Source: Edaphobacter sp. (GTDB lineage: Bacteria > Acidobacteriota > Terriglobia > Terriglobales > Acidobacteriaceae). Taken from it: a DNA stretch of 64,000 nt. Made by a program: the position numbers and the translations under genes. The first letter of the stretch is position 1; each line of letters opens with the position of its first letter. The notes under the pieces were generated by a model that did no database searches, was not told the DNA's origin, and worked only from the letters and a program-made list of their open reading frames with translations. Positions 58,107 to 64,000 of the stretch are shown here, in pieces. The DNA is taken from assembly GCF_028283685.1 (NCBI RefSeq), contig NZ_JAPWKF010000004.1:248001-312000 (forward strand), read 5' to 3'.

Positions 58107-58478
58107 TTAGCGAATCTGCACGAGGCCGGGATTGCCGTCGAGGCCAAGCGTGCGTCGGCCTGCGGGGGTGATGTCGCGTGGGGTCCAGGGAGGTTCGGTG
58201 ACGATGCGGACGGTTGTCTCACCTGCCTCTTCGAGTCCGGCGAGACGGTTGGCGATCTGGGCCTGGAGCTGAGCCTGCGCGTCGTCCGTCGGGCTGGTCG
58301 CGGTGAGGGCGATGGCGATGCGATGCTTCTGCGGGACGCCGCGAATGCCTGCGCCGGGCGCGTCAGGATCGGGCGCGACGGCGATGGAGCGAATGAGGCC
58401 GAGGTCGACGACGTTGCAGGGAAGCGCGGGATCGTAGCAGTCGCGCAGGGCAGTAAGGATGTCGTCTTCCGTGAGCAT
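58107..58478 (-). CDS. MIP18-family (DUF59/PaaD-like) metal-sulfur cluster protein
   Basis: A 123-residue protein with the family start MLTEDDILTALRDCYDPALP, VVDLGLIRSIAV, an LTATSPTDDAQAQLQAQIAN helix, and RIVTEPPWTPRDITPAGRRT at the end (the PPW motif). Members such as SufT help iron-sulfur cluster maturation. No suf genes are adjacent here, so its client is unknown. The frame is open to 58937, but only the part from ATG 58478 resembles the family. Confidence 0.85.
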   Translation of the reverse strand: MLTEDDILTALRDCYDPALPCNVVDLGLIRSIAVAPDPDAPGAGIRGVPQKHRIAIALTATSPTDDAQAQLQAQIANRLAGLEEAGETTVRIVTEPPWTPRDITPAGRRTLGLDGNPGLVQIR

Positions 58479-58511
58479 TCCAGATCTGATGATAGCTGCT
58501 AGAGTGGCGGA

Positions 58512-58916
58512 ATGAAGATTCTGAAGAACAGTGAACGTGCCACAGGCAAGGGACCAGCGGACTGGTTTACCGGCGGGGTCTGGATTGAACCGGTGGTAAG
58601 CCCGGAGGCTCCGTCGCGCCTTCAGGCGGCTTATGTGACGTTTACGCCGGGGGCGCGGACGAACTGGCATACGCATCCGGTCAGCCAGATCCTCAATGTT
58701 GTCTCCGGCTTTGGGTGGGTGCAGCTGGAGGGGGAGCCTGCAAAGCGGATCGCTCCGGGCGACGTCGTGGTAATCGGGCCGGGGGAGAATCACTGGCACG
58801 GCGCCGATGCCGGCCGGGCGCTGGTTCACCTGGCGATGCAGGAGCAGGATGAAGCCGGCAGTGTGGTGAGCTGGGGACGTCCGGTCAGCGATGAGGAGTA
58901 TGCCGCGGTGAGGTAG
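58512..58916 (+). CDS. Manganese cupin resembling hydroxynitrile lyase (GtHNL-type)
   Basis: A 134-residue single-domain cupin. GKGPADWFTGGVWIEP opens it; WHTHPVSQ gives H53, H55 and Q59, and NHWHG gives H94. As I recall, these are the four metal ligands of the Granulicella tundricola (R)-hydroxynitrile lyase, with the same numbers. A40, V42, H106 and Q110, active-site residues of that enzyme, are also conserved. That enzyme makes or splits (R)-mandelonitrile in vitro; its natural substrate is unclear, so activity here is inference. It is divergent from the MIP18 gene. Confidence 0.88.
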   Translation: MKILKNSERATGKGPADWFTGGVWIEPVVSPEAPSRLQAAYVTFTPGARTNWHTHPVSQILNVVSGFGWVQLEGEPAKRIAPGDVVVIGPGENHWHGADAGRALVHLAMQEQDEAGSVVSWGRPVSDEEYAAVR

Positions 58917-59104
58917 TCCTCCCGTGGTTTTTGTCAAAGTCTTCTATCCAAAAGGGATATTCAGGCGGTTACCTTGACGGAGGTAGTTCGTTCTTCCTGC
59001 AGGCGGAGCCTTTTGCTGCCCTGATTTGTCAAGTGCGGCCGCCTGGTTAGAACGCCTGTTTGCAGTTGGCCTGTGAGCGGCCTGGAGCATTGGGGAGCGC
59101 ATCG

Positions 59105-59142
59105 AGTTAAAGTGAAATCGCTGGAGACAGGGTCTCCAGCGA
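59105..59142 (-). terminator. Terminator after the prenyl synthase gene
   Basis: An 11-bp inverted repeat TCGCTGGAGAC / GTCTCCAGCGA (59118-59128 and 59132-59142). Read on the minus strand it is followed by TTTCACTTTAA. It lies 17 nt beyond the prenyl synthase stop. Confidence 0.7.
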
Positions 59143-59159
59143 CGGGGATGCAGCCCTGC

Positions 59160-60098
59160 TTAGTGCTTGCGCTCTACGAGATAGCTGGCCAGCGCTTTGA
59201 GCGGGTCGGCTTTTTCTGCGAAGGGCGAGAGGGCGGCGAAGGCGTCTGCGATCAGCTCTTCTGCGTCCTGAATGGAGCGGTCGATGCCGAAGACGGCTGG
59301 CCAGGTGGCCTTGATGCTGGCGGTGTCCTTGCCTGCGGTCTTGCCCAGTTCTTCGGAGCTCTGCGTCATGTCGAGGACGTCATCGACGATCTGAAAGGCG
59401 AGACCGGCCTTTTCGCCGAAGGTGCGGAGGCGTCCGATGGCGTCGGCGTGAAAGTCGTGGTCGATCTGCGCGAGGCCGAGAATGCCGCCGGAGACGATGC
59501 TGGTGGTGATCAGGGCACCGGTCTTGGCGCGGTGGATGGATTCGACCAGCTCGGCGGTGGGCGGGACGCCTTCGGATTCGATATCAACGACCTGGCCGCC
59601 GATCATGCCGGGAGGAAGAGGGCTGTTTGGGCCGACGCCGGTGCCGATGGCCAGCGAGATCTCGCGCAGGATGGAGACCGTAGTCGACGGGGGCGCGGGA
59701 AGCTGGGCGAGGGTCTGGAAGGCGAGGGTCTGGAGGGCGTCGCCTGCGAGGATGGCGATGGCCTCGCCGAAGACGACGTGGCAGGTGGGCTTGCCGCGGC
59801 GCAGGTCGTCATTATCGAGCGCCGGAAGATCGTCGTGAATGAGCGAGTAGGTGTGGATCATCTCCAGAGCGGAGCCGAGTTCAGCGGCCCCCTGGGGAAG
59901 TTCGCCCGTGCCTGCGACCATGCGGGCGGCCTCCATCGCAAGGATGGGGCGAAGGCGCTTGCCACCAGCGAAGGTGGAGTGGCGCATGGCGCGATGGATG
60001 GAGTGCGGCAGGGTGTCGGGCGAGGGAAGCAGGCGTTCCAGCGCGGCATCGGTGATCTCGACGCCGGTCTGAAGGATGTTCTGTACGGAGACGTTCAT
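59160..60098 (-). CDS. ispA: Polyprenyl (farnesyl) diphosphate synthase
   Basis: Condenses isopentenyl diphosphate with allylic diphosphates. 312 residues. First Asp-rich motif HDDLPALDNDDLRRG (D89, D90, D95, the DDX4D bacterial farnesyl type), GGKRLRP near residue 45, and second motif FQIVDDVLDMT (D239, D240, D243). YSLIHDDLPALDNDD closely resembles IspA, so a C15 product is likely; geranylgeranyl synthase is the alternative. It follows the large membrane protein gene by 18 nt on the same strand. Confidence 0.9.
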   Translation of the reverse strand: MNVSVQNILQTGVEITDAALERLLPSPDTLPHSIHRAMRHSTFAGGKRLRPILAMEAARMVAGTGELPQGAAELGSALEMIHTYSLIHDDLPALDNDDLRRGKPTCHVVFGEAIAILAGDALQTLAFQTLAQLPAPPSTTVSILREISLAIGTGVGPNSPLPPGMIGGQVVDIESEGVPPTAELVESIHRAKTGALITTSIVSGGILGLAQIDHDFHADAIGRLRTFGEKAGLAFQIVDDVLDMTQSSEELGKTAGKDTASIKATWPAVFGIDRSIQDAEELIADAFAALSPFAEKADPLKALASYLVERKH

Positions 60099-60116
60099 CT
60101 GAACTTCGATGATAAA

Positions 60117-61838
60117 TCAGGGCAACGAGCTGAGGATGCGGACCTCGGCCGGCTCTTCGGGAAAAACGATGCCGGAAGCGCGCGCGTTGCGCACGATGAT
60201 CATCGTGAGGGCGAGCAAACAGAGCGTGCTGAGAAGATAGCCGAGGTTCTGGTCCGGTGGCGTGGTGTAGACGAGCCTGATGTGCGATGGTCCGGCAGGC
60301 AGCGGGAGAGCGATGAGTCCGTCGTCACGATGGAGGCGCGTGGTGATGGTCTGCCCGTTGCGCGTGATCGTCCAGGCGGGATAGTCGCGCAGGTTGAGGA
60401 CGAGGATGGCCGGTGCGGTGGGAGCGAGATCGAGGCGGCTCGGCGCGGGCGATGAGACGGAGCCGGGCGGCGGTGCGCTGCTGGCGGAGGAAGCCAGCCA
60501 GTAGGCAGGGTTTGTCTTCGCGAGGACGTCGTTGTCGCCGGTGACGGGGGTGTACTCGTCGGTGGGGTCGGTGCCTGGGTTGGCGGACTGGAAGATGGCG
60601 AGGCGCTCGGCCAGGGTGTCTTCCGGGTAGCAGATCTGGTGGAAGGCGGCATATGCCGGAAGTGTGAAGGCGATGGCGGCGAGTGCTGCGAGAGCTCCTG
60701 TGCGCTCGCGGAGGTGTGAGGCCGCGAGCGCGACTCCGAAGGCGAAGACGACCGCGACGATGGCGAGCAGACGCCAGGGGAACTGCAGGAAGCGCAGCTG
60801 CGGCAGCCCGTTCCAGAGCGGCTCTGAGAGAGGAGTGAGCATGAAGGCGATGAGGAGCGTCAGAGCGAGCAGAAGAGGGAGAAGCTCGGAGGCGTTTATC
60901 TGGCGGGAGCGTCTCGATAAGAGCGCTTGAGGATTGCTCTTGTCTTTCCGCAGGTAGAGAGCGAGAAGGATAGTGGTGGTGAGCGCGATCACCACGAGAG
61001 CGAGGATTGACGCGGTGCGGAGGACGGTGTCGTGGTCGGGATCGGTGGTGTGGCGGAAGAGAAAGTTGTCGTGTGGGCTAAGGCCGGGAAGGATGGCCAT
61101 GGAGATCTGCACGAAGTGGCGTTCGTAGACGGCGGGGATGATGTAGAAGGCTGCGAGCCCGAGCCCAAGCAGAACCCCCGCGATGGACCGCAGGATTAAG
61201 CCTTGCGGCAAGGGAGTCTTGCGGAGGCGGGCGAAAACGATTCGCAGCAGCATGATCGCTGCAGCGGCATAGCAGCCCATGACCGCGGCGGGCGCGTTGG
61301 TCAGCCAGAGCAGAGCGATGGGGACCGCGATGGAGCGGATGCTGGTGCGTTCGCGCAGTACGGCGTGAAGCAGCAGGGGAAGCCACGCGGCGGCCAGTAG
61401 TTCGGCGTAGGCGGTGCGCTCGTAGACGGTATAGAGCGTGTAGGGGTTGGTGATGTAGATCGCTGCCGCGAGCAGGGCGGCATTAGCCGTGGCGAAGCCT
61501 CGCACAGCATGATGCAGCGCGAAGCCGGCGGCGGTGAGCGCGATCCAGGTGAAGACGATGGGTGTCCAGGGCCAGGGCAGGAGCAGGCCGAGCAGGCCGC
61601 CGAGGGTCCATGAGAGCGGAGGGTAGAAGACGAAGCGCGGTTCGCCCGCGTTCCATGCGGGGGTGTACGCCCAGTGCGGATGAAGGGTGCCGTGGGCGAA
61701 CTGACGCGCGGCCTCGAACCAGCTGATGATGTGGAAGTCGAAGTCGTGCCCGCAGGAGCAGCCGCGAAGCAGCAGCGGCAGGACGGCGAGGAACGCAGCT
61801 AGCGGAAGCAGGACGTAGTGTCGTCGATCAGATGGCAT
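60117..61838 (-). CDS. Large polytopic membrane protein, YfhO/GT-C-like
   Basis: A 573-residue protein with about 11-12 hydrophobic helices and a C-terminal soluble beta-rich domain (APAILVLNLRDYPAWTITRN, LIALPLPAGPSHIRLVYTTP) like the tail of YfhO proteins. The first loop has GHDFDFHIISWFEAARQFAH and FVFYPPLSWTLGGL, similar to GT-C glycosyltransferases and to proteins labelled 6-pyruvoyl-tetrahydropterin synthase-related. A lipid-linked sugar transfer role is inferred. It is the likely first gene of a pair with the prenyl synthase. Confidence 0.72.
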   Translation of the reverse strand: MPSDRRHYVLLPLAAFLAVLPLLLRGCSCGHDFDFHIISWFEAARQFAHGTLHPHWAYTPAWNAGEPRFVFYPPLSWTLGGLLGLLLPWPWTPIVFTWIALTAAGFALHHAVRGFATANAALLAAAIYITNPYTLYTVYERTAYAELLAAAWLPLLLHAVLRERTSIRSIAVPIALLWLTNAPAAVMGCYAAAAIMLLRIVFARLRKTPLPQGLILRSIAGVLLGLGLAAFYIIPAVYERHFVQISMAILPGLSPHDNFLFRHTTDPDHDTVLRTASILALVVIALTTTILLALYLRKDKSNPQALLSRRSRQINASELLPLLLALTLLIAFMLTPLSEPLWNGLPQLRFLQFPWRLLAIVAVVFAFGVALAASHLRERTGALAALAAIAFTLPAYAAFHQICYPEDTLAERLAIFQSANPGTDPTDEYTPVTGDNDVLAKTNPAYWLASSASSAPPPGSVSSPAPSRLDLAPTAPAILVLNLRDYPAWTITRNGQTITTRLHRDDGLIALPLPAGPSHIRLVYTTPPDQNLGYLLSTLCLLALTMIIVRNARASGIVFPEEPAEVRILSSLP

Positions 61839-61946
61839 GAAGGCTTAAAGAGCAGACAGTACAACAGAAAAATGGAGCAGAACCTTGTTTTTGAGAGTGC
61901 CCGAGGTTGTTGCCTGTTGTCCAGTTTGCGTCGGCATCGGCAGGAA

Positions 61947-61985
61947 CCAATAGCAGACGCCACACGCTGGAAGCTTCTGCTATTG
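61947..61985. repeat. 11-bp inverted repeat in the acylase downstream region
   Basis: CCAATAGCAGA (61947-61957) and TCTGCTATTGG (61975-61985), 17-nt spacer. It lies past the acylase stop on the minus strand, with no T-tract. It could be a protein site or processing hairpin. Confidence 0.35.
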
Positions 61986-62010
61986 GCACGATGAGCGGGG
62001 CAGGCTGAGC

Positions 62011-64000
62011 CTACTGCGGGTTGAGGGTAAGGATGTGGCGTGTGGCGGCGTTGGTGGCTCCGACGCTGAAGGGCATGGGGAAGGTCGCTCCGTGGTACCA
62101 GGCAGGCCATTGGTCGAGAAACCAGGGGCTGGAAGGATTGCCGGACTGACCGAGGACGATGTTCAGGGTGGAGTCGTCGAGGCTGGAGAGGTCGGCGGTA
62201 AAGCGTTCGGAGGGGCCAAAGGTCCGGCCAACCTGTTTGATGGTGCTGTTATCACCGCTCTGCGGTTGTACGCCGGTGCCGGTTCGCATCCCGATGAGAT
62301 AGCGCAGGATGCGCGACTGGCTGTAGACGGGGTGCTCGATGTCGACCGGGTGCGCGGGGCCGTACTTCCAGCGGCTGAGGTCGAAGGGAGCCTTCTGATC
62401 GCGGAGACCGCGATCGACGACGGAGGTCAGCAGCTCATCCCAGTTGGCGTAGCCACGAGGGAGCCAGCGCGGAGGGGTGTGCATGATGATCTGCTCGGCG
62501 GCATAGCTTTTTTCACCCCAGGTGTAGAGGGAGGCCTCGTTCGAGGGATGGGCGGTGTTTTTGGGGATCGAGTCAGAGGCGGAGACGGTGGGACGCAGCA
62601 GGGGATCGAGGATCAGCTCCCAGAGCGCGCTGCGTGCGGCGACGACGATGGAGGGCGCTGCGGCATCGGTGTCGACCGAGCCGTTCCACTTGCGCAGGAG
62701 GTCGGCGGCCTGGTGCAGGCGGCGATCCTTGGTGGTGGAGTGGTCGATGGCGTAGGCGAGTCGCTGCGCGATGACGTGATCGAGGTCGGAGTAGACGTCG
62801 GTCTGCAGCGAGAGCATGTCGGCCTGCGAGAGGTGGCTGCGCGAGGAGAGCACCTTCCAGATGCGTTCGTTGCGATAGGGCGCGGCCCAGTCGAGGGTGA
62901 GGGTGTAGGGGTAGTTGTCCGGGGTGACGCGCGCGTTGGCGGTGGCGATGACACCGCCGGAGGGGTCGAAGGACTGCGGCAGGGCGACGAACGGAATGTA
63001 GCCGAGCCAGTCGTAGTGGCCGGACACGGCATCGACCGGAACGGGACTGATCGGAGTGGCCGGCGCGGAGGTCGTGGCGAGGGGCACCTGCCTGGTGTCC
63101 GTTGCGGGCGTGGCAGGGAGGCCTGCCGGTGCGGGTGCAGGAGCGGCGATGGTGGGAGGGATCTGCGGAACCGCGGGCTTATCGGGATTGCCGCGGATGG
63201 GGATGCGCCCGACGGCGTGATAGCCGATGTGGCCCTGATCGTCGGCGTAGACGACGTTCTGCGCGGGACCGCCGAAGTTGGCGAAGGCCTGGAGGAAGGT
63301 GGGCCAGTCGGAGGCGGCGTTGATGTCGTACAGCGGTGCGGAGAGAACCTGGGGGTCGTAGATGGTCCAGCGCAGCGCGAGCTGGCGGCGCTCGGAGGGC
63401 ATCAGCGGGGAGACGATGGGGGTAAGAAGACCGCCGTGCTGCGTTGCAGAGACGTCGAGCACGACGTCGGGTTTGCCGCGTACATGAATCGTCTCGGTCT
63501 GATGCAGGACGGGGTGCCAGGAGCCGTCGGCGGACTGGTACTCGGTGGAGCTGCCGCTGCCGCGGAGGTGTTCGATGAAGACATCCTGCACGTCGGCGCC
63601 AAGGTTGGTGAAGCCCCAGGCGACGTGAGCGTTGTGTCCGACGATGATGAAAGGGACGCCGGGGAGGGAGACGCCCGCGGCGTGAAAGTCGTCGCCGGGG
63701 ATCATGGCCTGCAGATCGGCCTCGTACCAGATGCCGGGCAGAGAGTGGCTCAGGTGCATGTCGTTCGACAGCATCGGCTTTCCGGTTGCGGTGCGGGAGC
63801 CTGAGACGGTCCAGTTGTTGGAGCCTGCGCGGCAGCCGTCGCAGAGGGGAGCGAGGGCGCGGCTGAGGCTGAGGAGATCAGCAGAAGATGCTGTGCCTGG
63901 ACGAGGATTGCGGGGGGCTCGCAGCGACGACTGCGACTCGTCGAGAGGGATGTCGGGCAGCTCCTGCGGCGCGGTGAGATCAACTTCGGGCTGGGTCGGA
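62011..64000 (-). CDS. Penicillin acylase family protein (N-terminal part beyond window edge)
   Basis: An Ntn-hydrolase, likely exported; the open frame runs off the right edge, so the signal and most of the alpha chain are missing. CRAGSNNWTVSG marks the cleavage site: the Ser becomes the catalytic N-terminus of the beta chain. SNDMHLSHSLPGIWYEADLQ, GHNAHVAWGFTNLGADVQDV and LPRGYANWDELL are typical. Odd: between GRIPIRGNPDKP and VSGHYDWLGYIPF is an insert of about 48 residues rich in Ala, Pro and Thr (DNA about 63041-63185). The family hydrolyses penicillins, cephalosporin side chains or acyl-homoserine lactones; the substrate is unknown here. Confidence 0.88.
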   Translation of the reverse strand, partial: PTQPEVDLTAPQELPDIPLDESQSSLRAPRNPRPGTASSADLLSLSRALAPLCDGCRAGSNNWTVSGSRTATGKPMLSNDMHLSHSLPGIWYEADLQAMIPGDDFHAAGVSLPGVPFIIVGHNAHVAWGFTNLGADVQDVFIEHLRGSGSSTEYQSADGSWHPVLHQTETIHVRGKPDVVLDVSATQHGGLLTPIVSPLMPSERRQLALRWTIYDPQVLSAPLYDINAASDWPTFLQAFANFGGPAQNVVYADDQGHIGYHAVGRIPIRGNPDKPAVPQIPPTIAAPAPAPAGLPATPATDTRQVPLATTSAPATPISPVPVDAVSGHYDWLGYIPFVALPQSFDPSGGVIATANARVTPDNYPYTLTLDWAAPYRNERIWKVLSSRSHLSQADMLSLQTDVYSDLDHVIAQRLAYAIDHSTTKDRRLHQAADLLRKWNGSVDTDAAAPSIVVAARSALWELILDPLLRPTVSASDSIPKNTAHPSNEASLYTWGEKSYAAEQIIMHTPPRWLPRGYANWDELLTSVVDRGLRDQKAPFDLSRWKYGPAHPVDIEHPVYSQSRILRYLIGMRTGTGVQPQSGDNSTIKQVGRTFGPSERFTADLSSLDDSTLNIVLGQSGNPSSPWFLDQWPAWYHGATFPMPFSVGATNAATRHILTLNPQ

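Noticed and set aside
59073..60455. A 460-codon + strand frame opposite the prenyl synthase
   Set aside because: Shadow. The minus strand carries both Asp-rich motifs of prenyl synthases.
62035..63804. A 589-codon + strand frame opposite the penicillin acylase
   Set aside because: Gly/Asp/Val-rich shadow. The minus strand has the clear Ntn-hydrolase motifs.

Overview
The window reads as ordinary chromosome from an Acidobacteriota bacterium, most likely class Terriglobia (Acidobacterium/Granulicella/Terriglobus group). This is inferred from protein character. The clearest pointer is a small cupin at 58512-58916 whose residues match, position by position as I recall them, the manganese hydroxynitrile lyase described from Granulicella tundricola. 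Other pointers are a lipoprotein-rich gene set and a hopanoid-type glycosyltransferase. I see no rRNA, tRNA, CRISPR array, prophage, insertion sequence or plasmid gene.

Layout. 1-13.1 kb is mixed metabolism: the end of a DinG-type helicase, a small membrane protein, queuosine genes queD and queE, a purine nucleoside permease-family protein, an Na+/solute symporter, an enoyl-CoA hydratase, a lumazine synthase fused to an extra N-terminal domain and coupled to nusB, a large Cys-rich lipoprotein and an S9 peptidase. 13.1-36.2 kb is one uninterrupted str-S10-spc-alpha ribosomal superoperon from rpsL to rplQ, including fusA, tuf, secY, adk, map, infA, rpmJ and rpoA, closed by a good terminator. 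36.2-42.3 kb has an ArsR and a MerR regulator, an HpnI-like glycosyltransferase and two tandem ArnT-like lipid glycosyltransferases. 42.4-51.2 kb has an exopolyphosphatase facing a minus-strand cluster: GH57 branching enzyme, UbiA-like protein, methyltransferase, M1 peptidase with a frameshift near its 3' end, a membrane protein and a SixA-type phosphatase. 51.3-54 kb holds envelope/stress proteins (BON lipoprotein, YtxH, DUF948-like). 54-64 kb has mnmA, the NAD(P)HX repair enzyme, tsaE, a methyltransferase, a MIP18-family protein, the cupin, a prenyl diphosphate synthase, a large membrane protein and a truncated penicillin acylase.

How they work together. The core supplies translation (ribosomal proteins, EF-G, EF-Tu, IF-1), transcription (RNAP alpha, NusB and its partner S10/NusE), secretion (SecY), N-terminal Met removal and adenylate balance. 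QueD/QueE, MnmA and TsaE all serve tRNA modification. The glycosyltransferases, prenyl synthase and UbiA-like protein suggest envelope lipid and isoprenoid work.

I did not find a clearly new multi-gene system. The most interesting items are: unusually long spacers in the ribosomal superoperon, most holding a perfect or near-perfect hairpin without a U-tract; the RibH fusion; the hydroxynitrile-lyase-like cupin; and the M1 peptidase frameshift.
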